Assembly: GCA_963850525.1 (NCBI GenBank)
Contig: CAWKLQ010000001.1
Coordinates: 124,001 to 188,000, forward strand
DNA: 64,000 nt
From: JAEMQF01 sp963850525
Lineage (GTDB): Bacteria; Pseudomonadota; Gammaproteobacteria; Burkholderiales; Burkholderiaceae_C
Direction of reading: 5' to 3'
The notes under the pieces were generated by a model that searched no databases, had not been told where the DNA came from, and saw only the letters and a program-made list of their open reading frames with translations. The position numbers and the translations under genes were made by a program. Positions within the stretch are counted from its first letter, which is position 1. The number at the start of each line of letters is the position of its first letter. Below, piece by piece: positions 16,884 through 26,253 of this stretch.

Positions 16884-16894
16884 CGGGGCTCAAG

Positions 16895-16921
16895 GTGGAT
16901 CCCGGCTTGCGCCGGGTTGAC
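16895..16921. repeat. Half copy of the GTCATCCCGGC palindromic repeat
   Basis: GTGGATCCCGGCTTGCGCCG followed by GGTTGAC matches the right arm of the two full copies at 46356 and 55370. The left arm is missing here. It lies just after the ubiD stop. Confidence 0.7.
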
Positions 16922-16937
16922 GGCGCTTGAGGCGGGC

Positions 16938-17075
16938 TCAAGCCGCTTGCAGCTGCACCTTGCCGTGCCGGGTGTACAAGAACTCCAGCACCTCCTTGCG
17001 GTAGTGCACATAGCGGCGGTCTTCGGCGAGCTCGATCCGCAGCCTCGGGCGCGACAGGGCGGGGGCGTGCGTCAT
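16938..17075 (-). CDS. Small basic protein of 45 residues, unknown function
   Basis: A short reading frame between ubiD and tsaD on the minus strand, starting ATG at 17075. It begins MTHAPALSRPRLRIELAED, continues RRYVHYRKEVLEFLYTRHGK and ends VQLQAA. The composition (alternating charged and aromatic residues, an amphipathic RRYVHYRKEVLEFLY helix) looks like a real protein rather than chance, and the codons use G or C at third positions like its neighbours. It is divergent from tsaD with 43 bases between the starts. I do not recognise a family. Confidence 0.5.
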   Translation of the reverse strand: MTHAPALSRPRLRIELAEDRRYVHYRKEVLEFLYTRHGKVQLQAA

Positions 17076-17118
17076 GCAGGCTTCGCGTGCAACTTTCGGG
17101 CCAACCTACACTGCGGCG

Positions 17119-18219
17119 ATGATTGTGCTTGGCATCGAAACGTCTTGCGATGAAAGCGGCGTCGCCGTCGTGCGTGCCGAGACGGCGCCGCAGTTCACGA
17201 TCCCGCGGTTGCTGGCGCACGCCCTGCACAGCCAGGTGGAAATGCACGGCGCCTACGGTGGCGTCGTGCCTGAACTCGCCTCGCGTGACCACATCCGGCG
17301 CGTCGTTCCGTTGACGCGCCAGGTGCTGGGTGCAGCGGGTGTCACGCTGGATCAAATCGACGTCGTCGCGTTCACACGCGGCCCGGGGTTGGCGGGGGCG
17401 CTGCTCGTCGGCGCGGGGCTGGCGTGTTCGCTCGCTGCCGCATTGAGCCGCCCGGTGATGGGCGTGCACCACCTCGAAGGGCATTTGTTGTCGCCGTTTC
17501 TCTCGCGCGACCCGCCGCAGTTCCCGTTCGTCGCATTGCTTGTCTCCGGCGGGCACACGCAGCTGATGCGCGTCGTCGATGTGGGGCGTTATGAGTTGCT
17601 CGGCGAAACGATAGACGACGCCGCCGGCGAGGCGTTCGACAAGACGGCGCAGTTGTTGGGTCTGGGCTACCCCGGTGGGCCGGCCCTCGCGCGGCTTGCC
17701 GCGTTCGGCGACCCGGCCGCGTTCAGTTTGCCCAGGCCCCTCATGAAAAGCGCGAACCTCGACTTCTCCTTCGCCGGATTGAAGACCGCGGTGCGCACCC
17801 AGGCGCTGAAACTCGGGGCCAACGTCTGCGAGCAGGATCGCGCGAATCTGGCGGCGGCGACCCAGGAGGCGATTGTCGAGGTGCTCGTGCACAAATCGCT
17901 GCGGGCGCTCACCCAGACAGGCTTGTCGCGCCTGGTCGTGAGCGGCGGCGTCGGCGCGAACCTGCGCTTGCGCGAGTTGCTCGACGCGCAATGTGCAAGA
18001 CGCGGCGCAAGGGTTCATTACCCGGAGTTGGAACTGTGCACCGACAACGGCGCGATGATCGCGCTCGCCGCGGCGATGCGCCTGCAACGCGGCATCGCCC
18101 AGGCGTCGACGCGTTACGCGTTCGACGTCAAGCCGCGCTGGCCCTTGATCGAGCTGTCCGCCGATGCTGCGCTTCAAACGCCCAACGCCCCTTCACTGCA
18201 AGCTGGAATCCACTCATGA
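17119..18219 (+). CDS. tsaD: tRNA N6-threonylcarbamoyladenosine transferase TsaD
   Basis: TsaD, with TsaB and TsaE, transfers the threonylcarbamoyl group to A37 of ANN-decoding tRNAs. The start MIVLGIETSCDE is the family N-terminus, so the 15 upstream in-frame codons were left out. Metal-binding HHLEGH and nucleotide-binding VSGGHTQLM are intact, as are DDAAGEAFDK, SGGVGAN and YPELELCTDNGAMIA. The 366 residues are slightly longer than E. coli TsaD. The stop overlaps the start of the next gene (ATGA). Confidence 0.96.
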   Translation: MIVLGIETSCDESGVAVVRAETAPQFTIPRLLAHALHSQVEMHGAYGGVVPELASRDHIRRVVPLTRQVLGAAGVTLDQIDVVAFTRGPGLAGALLVGAGLACSLAAALSRPVMGVHHLEGHLLSPFLSRDPPQFPFVALLVSGGHTQLMRVVDVGRYELLGETIDDAAGEAFDKTAQLLGLGYPGGPALARLAAFGDPAAFSLPRPLMKSANLDFSFAGLKTAVRTQALKLGANVCEQDRANLAAATQEAIVEVLVHKSLRALTQTGLSRLVVSGGVGANLRLRELLDAQCARRGARVHYPELELCTDNGAMIALAAAMRLQRGIAQASTRYAFDVKPRWPLIELSADAALQTPNAPSLQAGIHS

Positions 18220-19361
18220 GACGCACGATCGAAGCCCTTCCCGCATCGAAGATCCGCGAAGTGGCGAACGCCGGAATCGGCCGCAGCGACGTGCTCGCGT
18301 TCTGGTTCGGCGAGAGTGACGAAGCGACGCCTGCGCACGTCGGCGAAGCCGCGGCGGCATCGATTGCCGCGGGAGAAACCTTTTACGCGCACAACTTCGG
18401 CCTGCCGGAATTGCGCGAGGCGCTCGCCGCCTACGCGAGCGGTTTGCACGGCGCGATTCCGATGGAGCGCATCGCCGTCACGTCGAGCGGTGTGAACGGA
18501 TTGATGCTGGCGATGCAGGCCTTGCTCGACCCGGGAGACGAAGTGGTGGCCGTCGTGCCGATCTGGCCGAACTTGACTGCGCAGCCGCAGATTCTGGGCG
18601 CCGTCGTGAAGACCGTAGCGCTTCGCGCTCGGGCCGGCGCGTGGCGGCTGGACCTGCAAAGCCTGTTAGAGGCGGTGACGCCCAAGACGCGTGTCCTGCT
18701 CGTGAACGCGCCGAACAATCCGACCGGCTGGGCGCTGACGCGCGCCGAGCAGGAGGCGCTGCTCGCGCACTGCCGCCGCACCGGCACGTGGATCGTCGCC
18801 GACGAAGTCTACGAGCGGCTCTACTACGTTCCCGGGCAGCGCTGCGCGCCGAGTTTTCTGGACGTGTCGCTGCCCGACGACAGGCTCATCGTCGCGCACA
18901 GCTTCTCCAAGAGTTTTGTCATGACGGGCTGGCGCTTGGGCTGGTTGGTCGCGCCACAGGACACGATGGACGCCTTGGGCAAGCTCATCGAATTCAACAC
19001 CTCGTGCGCGCCGACCTTCGTGCAGCGCGCCGGAGTCGCGGCACTGGCCGGCGCGAGCGATTCGGTTCCGGCGCTGGTGCAGCGCCTGAAAGCGTGCCGC
19101 GACACGCTCGTGCCGCAGCTCGCGGCTTTGCCCGGACTCGAACTCGCGGCGCCGGACGCAGGCATGTACGCCTTCTTTCGGGTTGAAGGGCAGCGCGATT
19201 CGCTCGGATTTGCGAAGCGCCTTGTCGCCGAGGTCGGCCTGGGCCTGGCGCCGGGCGTCGCCTTCGGGCCGGAGGCCGAAGGTTGGCTGCGCTGGTGCTT
19301 TGCGACGCGCGACCCGCAGCGATTGACTGAAGGTGTGCAGCGGCTGGCCCGCGTGTTATGA
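18216..19361 (+). CDS. Class I/II pyridoxal-phosphate aminotransferase
   Basis: A fold-type I aminotransferase of 381 residues. The substrate region has NFGLPELREALAAY, and the nucleotide half has NAPNNPTGWALTR, the aspartate of VADEVYERLYY and the PLP lysine in SFSKSFVMTGWRLGW. The late arginine that binds the substrate carboxylate lies in GWLRWCFATRD. The substrate cannot be told from sequence. The start overlaps the tsaD stop. The stop codon TGA is part of the first bases (ATGAGCG) of a dispersed repeat. Confidence 0.85.
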   Translation: MRRTIEALPASKIREVANAGIGRSDVLAFWFGESDEATPAHVGEAAAASIAAGETFYAHNFGLPELREALAAYASGLHGAIPMERIAVTSSGVNGLMLAMQALLDPGDEVVAVVPIWPNLTAQPQILGAVVKTVALRARAGAWRLDLQSLLEAVTPKTRVLLVNAPNNPTGWALTRAEQEALLAHCRRTGTWIVADEVYERLYYVPGQRCAPSFLDVSLPDDRLIVAHSFSKSFVMTGWRLGWLVAPQDTMDALGKLIEFNTSCAPTFVQRAGVAALAGASDSVPALVQRLKACRDTLVPQLAALPGLELAAPDAGMYAFFRVEGQRDSLGFAKRLVAEVGLGLAPGVAFGPEAEGWLRWCFATRDPQRLTEGVQRLARVL

Positions 19362-19436
19362 GCGCCCCCAGGCCGACGAAATACGTCGGTCCGCCCCCCA
19401 AGGGAGATGAGCAAAGTGGCAAAGCCACATTTGCTC
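19357..19436 (+). repeat. Dispersed structured repeat, copy B, overlapping the aminotransferase stop
   Basis: The sequence starts with ATGAGCGCCCCCAGGCCGAC, as in the copy inside ribE. It holds a hairpin GCCGACG-AAATA-CGTCGGtC and ends in a strong inverted repeat GAGCAAA-GTGGC-AAA-GCCAC-A-TTTGCTC (19409-19436). The last hairpin has no T-run but could still end the tsaD transcript or protect its 3' end. Confidence 0.8.
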
Positions 19437-19443
19437 ATGCGTC

Positions 19444-19593
19444 TATAATCGCGCGCTCTTCGGGTGCAACCACCCGCAGGCAGGCACGGCGCCGGTCGGT
19501 TTCACCGGCGACCGCAAGTGATCAATCGGAACCGCGGTACCCCAGGCCCAGAGCGGCGCAGGGTGCTCGGTTCCATCAAAACAGGAAACGAGT
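19444..19593 (+). promoter_or_regulatory. rpsO promoter -10 and possible structured 5' leader
   Basis: A perfect TATAAT lies at 19444-19449 without a good -35. The following leader of about 140 bases is long for this compact region. It has a perfect six-pair hairpin CGGGTG-CAAC-CACCCG (19461-19476) and then two mutually exclusive pairings: GCCGGT (19491-19496) with ACCGGC (19504-19509), or GGTCG (19494-19498) with CGACC (19509-19513). AGGAAA precedes the ATG. S15 is known to repress its own leader in several bacteria; that this one acts so is inference. Confidence 0.5.
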
Positions 19594-19863
19594 ATGACCG
19601 CCACCACGGCGCACAAGGCCGAAATCGTCAAGGCCAACGCACGAAGCGCCACCGACACCGGATCGCCCGAAGTGCAAGTCGCGCTTCTGACGGATCGCAT
19701 CAACGAACTCACGCCGCACTTCAAGACGCACCTCAAAGACCACCACGGTCGGCGCGGCCTGCTCAAGATGGTGAACCGGCGCAAGAGTTTGCTCTCCTAC
19801 CTCAGGGAAACCGACGCCGAGCGCTACACGGCGTTGATCCAGAAATTGGGCTTGCGCAAGTAA
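19594..19863 (+). CDS. rpsO: 30S ribosomal protein S15
   Basis: S15 binds the central domain of 16S rRNA. The 89-residue protein matches the family throughout, with DTGSPEVQVALLTDRINELT, HFKTHLKDHHGRRGLL and RRKSLLSYLRETDAERY. It is upstream of pnp, as in most proteobacteria. The ATG follows AGGAAACG. The two genes are separated by 213 bases that hold a hairpin and no gene. Confidence 0.98.
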   Translation: MTATTAHKAEIVKANARSATDTGSPEVQVALLTDRINELTPHFKTHLKDHHGRRGLLKMVNRRKSLLSYLRETDAERYTALIQKLGLRK

Positions 19864-19884
19864 GGCACGCGAGCCTGCACGATG

Positions 19885-19915
19885 GAGCCTGTCTGGAATT
19901 CGCCAGCGCAGGTTC
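19885..19915 (+). terminator. Hairpin in the rpsO-pnp intergenic region
   Basis: GAGCCTG and CTGG pair with CCAG and CAGGTTC to form a long stem with one small bulge, followed by CTCTTTC. The T-run is weak. It may end part of the rpsO transcription or, as known from E. coli rpsO-pnp, be an RNA processing site. The role here is inference. Confidence 0.4.
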
Positions 19916-20076
19916 CTCTTTCGACCACCGGAATCTCCCCCAAGTCGTCGCGTCGCTGTGTCATTCCATCGATGTTCCAAGCCGAACACCATTGGAATGG
20001 CATCTCGCCTCGAAGTCCGGTTGTCCCGACCCGCTGAGCCGCCGTTGGCTGGCCAGCCCTCACCGGAGAAATGCGC

Positions 20077-22200
<2,124 letters not shown>

Positions 22201-22225
22201 TCAACACCGCGCCACGGAGAGCCGC

Positions 22226-23212
22226 ATGAACGCCATTGAAATTTCGAGCTACGGCGCACCTGACGTGTTGCGCCCGGTGCAGCGGCCCGATCCGGTGGCC
22301 GGTGTCGACGAAGTGCTGATCAAGGTGGCGGCGGCGGGTGTGAACCGGCCGGACGTATTGCAGCGCAAAGGGCACTATCCGGTGCCGCCGGGCGCGTCCG
22401 ACATTCCCGGGCTCGAAGTCGCGGGCGTCATTGTGAGCGGTGATGCTGCGGCAATGAAAGCTGCCGGCTTTGCGCTGGGCGACAGGGTCTGTGCGTTGGT
22501 CGCCGGTGGCGGCTACGCGCAACTGTGCACGGCGCCGGTCGCGCAATGCCTGCCCAGTCCGAAGAACCTTTCCGATATCGAAGCGGCAAGCCTTCCGGAG
22601 ACGTTTTTCACCGTCTGGTCGAATGTGTTCGACCGCGCGAAGCTGCAACCCGGCGAGACCGTATTGATCCAGGGCGGCACGAGCGGCATCGGCGTGACCG
22701 CGATTCAAATGGCCAAGGCGGCCGGCGCGATCGTGATCGCCACGGCGGGCAGCAATGACAAGTGCAAGGCCTGCCTCGAGCTCGGCGCCGACCACGCGAT
22801 CAACTACCGCACGCACGATTTCGAGGGCGAAGTGCTGCGCATCACCGACAAGCGTGGCGTCAACGTCATTCTTGACATGGTTGCCGGTGCGTATGTGGCG
22901 CGCGAGATCAAGTGCATGGCCGAAGACGCGCGCCTCGTCATCATCGCCGTGCAGGGCGGTATCGAGGCGCAATTCGACGCGGGCATGGTGTTGCGCAAGC
23001 GCCTCACGATCACCGCCTCGACCTTGCGCCCGCGCCCGATTGCTTTCAAGGGCGCGATTGCCAAGTCCTTGCGTGAAAAGGTCTGGCCGTGGCTCGAGAG
23101 CGGCCGCATCAAGCCCGTCATCCATCAGGTCTTCCCCGCAGCTCAGGCGGCTGCGGCACATGCGCTGATGGAAACGAACCAGCACATCGGCAAACTCGTA
23201 TTGACATGGTGA
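22226..23212 (+). CDS. NAD(P)H-quinone oxidoreductase, PIG3/QOR type (MDR superfamily)
   Basis: A zinc-less medium-chain dehydrogenase of 328 residues. The N-terminal GroES-like domain has VAAAGVNRPDVLQRKGHYPVPPG and PGLEVAG; the Rossmann half has GGTSGIGVTAIQMAKAAGA. This pattern is that of the PIG3 subfamily, which reduces quinones with NADPH. The MDR zinc ligands are absent. Lying between pnp and tpiA is usual in Burkholderiales as far as I recall. Physiological substrate unknown. Confidence 0.88.
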   Translation: MNAIEISSYGAPDVLRPVQRPDPVAGVDEVLIKVAAAGVNRPDVLQRKGHYPVPPGASDIPGLEVAGVIVSGDAAAMKAAGFALGDRVCALVAGGGYAQLCTAPVAQCLPSPKNLSDIEAASLPETFFTVWSNVFDRAKLQPGETVLIQGGTSGIGVTAIQMAKAAGAIVIATAGSNDKCKACLELGADHAINYRTHDFEGEVLRITDKRGVNVILDMVAGAYVAREIKCMAEDARLVIIAVQGGIEAQFDAGMVLRKRLTITASTLRPRPIAFKGAIAKSLREKVWPWLESGRIKPVIHQVFPAAQAAAAHALMETNQHIGKLVLTW

Positions 23213-23243
23213 GGCGGCGCGTCATGGGCAGGAGCAACGAGGC

Positions 23244-23987
23244 GTGAAGCGGCGCAAACTCGTCGTCGGCAACTGGAAGATGAACGGCAACCGCGCCGTC
23301 AACACCGAGTTGCTCGCTACACTCAAAGCGGCCGGCCCCTGGGTTGCCGAAGTCGCGGTGTGCGCGCCGTTTCCCTACCTCGCCGATGTGGCCTTGTCGC
23401 TGCAAGGCGCGAACATCGCCTGGGGTGCGCAGGACTGTTCGGCGTTTGAATCCGGCGCCTATACCGGCGAAGTCGCCGCGACGATGCTTGCCGAGTTCGG
23501 CTGCCACTACGTCATCGTCGGCCATTCGGAGCGCCGCGCCTTGCACCGCGAGAGCGATCAGCTCGTCGCAGACAAAGCCAAAGCGGCGCTCGCGCACAAC
23601 CTTACACCCATCGTCTGCGTCGGCGAAACGCTCGCCGAGCGCGACGCCGGGCAGACCGATGCCGTGGTGAAGCGCCAACTGTCGGCCGTGATCCACACGC
23701 TCGCGCATTGCATCTCGCAAGTGGTCGTCGCTTACGAGCCGGTCTGGGCGATCGGCACCGGCAAGACCGCCAGCCCTGAGCAGGCGCAGGCCGTTCACGC
23801 GCTGCTGCGAATGCAGTTGGCTGCGGCTTCGCCAAAAGCCGCCGAGATGAAGATCTTGTACGGCGGCAGCGTCAAGGCCGACAACGCTGCGACCCTTTTT
23901 GCCCAAAACGACATCGATGGCGGATTGATCGGCGGCGCCTCGTTGAAGGCCGCCGAATTCGCCGCCATCTGCCGCGCTGCGGCCTGA
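23244..23987 (+). CDS. tpiA: Triose-phosphate isomerase
   Basis: TpiA interconverts dihydroxyacetone phosphate and glyceraldehyde 3-phosphate. The (beta/alpha)8 enzyme has the substrate lysine in GNWKMNG, the electrophile histidine in VGHSERR, the catalytic glutamate in AYEPVWAIGTGKTAS and the phosphate loop LYGGSVKADN. It starts with GTG, preceded by a purine-rich AGGAG. The 247 residues are of normal length. secG follows after 40 bases, a common pairing. Confidence 0.97.
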   Translation: MKRRKLVVGNWKMNGNRAVNTELLATLKAAGPWVAEVAVCAPFPYLADVALSLQGANIAWGAQDCSAFESGAYTGEVAATMLAEFGCHYVIVGHSERRALHRESDQLVADKAKAALAHNLTPIVCVGETLAERDAGQTDAVVKRQLSAVIHTLAHCISQVVVAYEPVWAIGTGKTASPEQAQAVHALLRMQLAAASPKAAEMKILYGGSVKADNAATLFAQNDIDGGLIGGASLKAAEFAAICRAAA

Positions 23988-24027
23988 GCTGAGCCGGATC
24001 GCAAGAGTTTCTTCGGAGTCGAAAAGA

Positions 24028-24441
24028 ATGAATGTATTGTTGAATCTCGTCGTCGCGCTGCAAATCATCTCGGCGCTCGTCATGATCGGCCTCGTGCTGA
24101 TCCAGCACGGCAAGGGCGCCGACATGGGTGCCTCGTTCGGCAGCGGCGCGTCGGGCAGCCTGTTTGGTGCGACCGGCAGTGCGAACTTCTTGTCGCGCTC
24201 CACGGCGGTCTGCGCTGCGGTGTTCTTCGTTTGCACGCTGTCGCTTGCCTACACGTCGAACGACCGCAGCCCATCGCGTGGCGGCAGCGTGCTTGACCGG
24301 CCGGCGTCGGCAGCGTCTGCGGTGGCCCCGAGCGGCGCCGACCTCGTGCCCGGTGCCGCCAGCGGCGTCGGCGCTGTGGCGGTTCCAGCGCCGAGCCCGG
24401 CGCCTGCCGCGTCGGGTGCCGGCGCCATTCCAACCAAGTGA
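24028..24441 (+). CDS. secG: Preprotein translocase subunit SecG
   Basis: SecG is a small subunit of the SecYEG channel. Two membrane helices (about residues 3-24 and 52-74) flank the conserved loop LIQHGKGADMGASFGSG with ATGSANFLSR. The C-terminal 60 residues are an Ala/Pro/Ser/Gly-rich tail of low complexity, longer than in E. coli SecG (110 residues) but common in high-GC betaproteobacteria. It lies before tRNA-Leu and the complex I genes. Confidence 0.95.
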   Translation: MNVLLNLVVALQIISALVMIGLVLIQHGKGADMGASFGSGASGSLFGATGSANFLSRSTAVCAAVFFVCTLSLAYTSNDRSPSRGGSVLDRPASAASAVAPSGADLVPGAASGVGAVAVPAPSPAPAASGAGAIPTK

Positions 24442-24520
24442 CGCCAGGATGGGCCGGCGCACTTTGCGCGGGCTCAATTCGGACCCGCATCGCGCGCGCC
24501 ACAGCCCGGTGCGCAGCGCT

Positions 24521-24547
24521 TTGAATGCAGTATGTTGTGGTTAGAAT
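24521..24547 (+). promoter_or_regulatory. Candidate promoter of tRNA-Leu
   Basis: TTGAAT (24521-24526) and TAGAAT (24542-24547) are spaced by 15 bases, shorter than ideal, about 55 bases upstream of the tRNA. The assignment is by eye. Confidence 0.35.
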
Positions 24548-24602
24548 CTGTCGCTGTTTGGTGAGCCGGCTCGGTGGCGATCCAGGCATCGAACGATGCA
24601 GC

Positions 24603-24687
24603 GCCGACGTGGTGAAATTGGTAGACACGCTATCTTGAGGGGGTAGTGGCGAAAGCTGTGCGAGTTCGAGTCTCGCCGTCGGCACCA
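24603..24687 (+). tRNA. tRNA-Leu (anticodon GAG)
   Basis: An 85-base class II tRNA with CCA encoded. The acceptor stem is GCCGACG/CGTCGGC with discriminator A. The anticodon arm is CTATC-TTGAGGG-GGTAG, giving anticodon GAG for CUC/CUU codons. The variable arm is long, as in leucine tRNAs, and the T arm has GTTCGAGTC. It lies between secG and nuoA, a position conserved in many betaproteobacteria. Confidence 0.95.
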
Positions 24688-24769
24688 AGTGTTTAGCGCA
24701 TCGACCGCCCCGCATCTGCGGACCGTCTGACCCGATTCAACAACAACAAATCGCGCCCATTTGCCGCCC

Positions 24770-25129
24770 ATGAATCTGGAACCCTACCTCCCAGTCATTC
24801 TGTTCATCATGGTCGGCGCGGCGGTGGGCATCGCGCCCCAGGTGCTCGGTTTTGTTCTCGGCCCACGCAAGCCCGACGCGGCGAAAAACTCTCCTTATGA
24901 ATGCGGCTTCGAGGCCTTCGAAGACGCGCGCATGAAGTTCGACGTGCGCTACTACCTCGTCGCGATTCTGTTCATCCTGTTCGATCTCGAGATCGCTTTC
25001 CTGTTCCCCTGGGCCGTGGCGCTGCGCGAAATCGGCCCGGTGGGGTTCTGGGCGATGATGATTTTTTTGCTGATCCTCGTCGTTGGTTTTGCCTATGAAT
25101 GGAAGAAGGGCGCTCTCGATTGGGAGTGA
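24770..25129 (+). CDS. nuoA: NADH-quinone oxidoreductase subunit A
   Basis: A small membrane subunit at the junction of the peripheral and membrane arms of complex I. Three membrane helices are seen, with the conserved loop KNSPYECGFEAFEDARMKFDVRYYL between the first two and LFDLEIAFLFPW in the second. The ATG gives MNLEPYLPVILF; a TTG three codons earlier is less likely. It is the first of fourteen nuo genes in canonical order, with 82 bases after the tRNA and no separate promoter that I can identify. Confidence 0.97.
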   Translation: MNLEPYLPVILFIMVGAAVGIAPQVLGFVLGPRKPDAAKNSPYECGFEAFEDARMKFDVRYYLVAILFILFDLEIAFLFPWAVALREIGPVGFWAMMIFLLILVVGFAYEWKKGALDWE

Positions 25130-25138
25130 GCACACATC

Positions 25139-25615
25139 ATGGGCATTGAAGGCGTACTCAAGGAAGGCTTCGTCACGACGAGCCTGGACACGGTCATCAA
25201 CTGGTCCAAGACCGGTTCGCTGTGGCCGATGACGTTCGGGTTGGCGTGCTGCGCGGTGGAAATGATGCACGCCGGCGCTGCGCGCTACGACATTGACCGC
25301 TTCGGCATGCTGTTTCGCCCGAGCCCGCGCCAGAGCGATCTGATGATCGTCGCCGGGACGCTGTGCAACAAGATGGCGCCTGCGCTGCGCAAGGTCTACG
25401 ACCAGATGGCCGAGCCGCGCTGGGTGCTCTCGATGGGCAGTTGCGCGAACGGCGGCGGCTATTACCACTACAGCTATTCCGTGGTGCGCGGCTGCGACCG
25501 CATCGTCCCGGTGGACGTCTACGTTCCCGGCTGCCCGCCCACGGCGGAGGCGCTGCTCTACGGCATCTTGCAGTTGCAGGCGAAGATCCGGCGTGAGACG
25601 ACGATTGCGCGCTGA
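25139..25615 (+). CDS. nuoB: NADH-quinone oxidoreductase subunit B
   Basis: This subunit holds the N2 [4Fe-4S] cluster that passes electrons to ubiquinone. The ligands are the tandem cysteines of GLACCAVEMMH, with Cys in GSCANGGGYYHYSY and in YVPGCPPTAEALLYG. The 158 residues are full length for the alpha/betaproteobacterial type. It lies nine bases after nuoA and 15 before nuoC. Confidence 0.98.
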   Translation: MGIEGVLKEGFVTTSLDTVINWSKTGSLWPMTFGLACCAVEMMHAGAARYDIDRFGMLFRPSPRQSDLMIVAGTLCNKMAPALRKVYDQMAEPRWVLSMGSCANGGGYYHYSYSVVRGCDRIVPVDVYVPGCPPTAEALLYGILQLQAKIRRETTIAR

Positions 25616-25630
25616 ACCCCGACCCGCCGA

Positions 25631-26227
25631 ATGAACAAGCTTGACACTCTGCACGCTGCGCTCGAGTCGGTTCTCGGCTCGCGCGTGAAGCGGCTCGTTC
25701 GCGAGCGCGAAGAGATCACGATCACGGTCGCCCCGGCCGACTATGGGGCCGTGGCGCTGCTGCTGCGAGACCACGCGGAGCTGCGCTTCGAACAGTTGCT
25801 CGATTTGTGCGGCGTCGACTACTCGAGCTACAAAGACCAACCCTGGGAAGGTTCGCGTTACTGCGTCGTCTCGCACCTGTTGTCGGTGAGCCAGAACTGG
25901 CGCCTGCGCCTCAAGGTGTTCTGCGCCGACGACGAAATGCCCACCGTCGCGTCACTCGGCGAGGTCTGGAGTTCGAGCAACTGGTTCGAGCGCGAAGCCT
26001 TCGACCTGTTCGGCATCATTTTCGAAGGCCACCTCGACCTGCGGCGCATCCTCACCGACTACGGTTTCATCGGCCACCCGTTCCGCAAGGACTTCCCCAC
26101 GTCGGGCCACGTCGAGATGCGCTACGACCCGGTCGCCAAGCGCGTGATCTACCAGCCGGTCACGATCGAGCCGCGCGAAATCACGCCGCGAATCGTTCGC
26201 GAAGAGCGCTACGGCGGTTTGCACTGA
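25631..26227 (+). CDS. nuoC: NADH-quinone oxidoreductase subunit C
   Basis: The 30-kDa subunit of the connecting part of complex I. The 198 residues have the family stretch SSNWFEREAFDLFGIIFEGHLDLRRILTDYGFIGHPFRKDFP. It is a separate gene from nuoD, unlike the fused nuoCD of enterobacteria; this is the mitochondrial-like arrangement usual in betaproteobacteria. Confidence 0.97.
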   Translation: MNKLDTLHAALESVLGSRVKRLVREREEITITVAPADYGAVALLLRDHAELRFEQLLDLCGVDYSSYKDQPWEGSRYCVVSHLLSVSQNWRLRLKVFCADDEMPTVASLGEVWSSSNWFEREAFDLFGIIFEGHLDLRRILTDYGFIGHPFRKDFPTSGHVEMRYDPVAKRVIYQPVTIEPREITPRIVREERYGGLH

Positions 26228-26253
26228 GCGCACAGGCGCGAATCCGATTTTTC

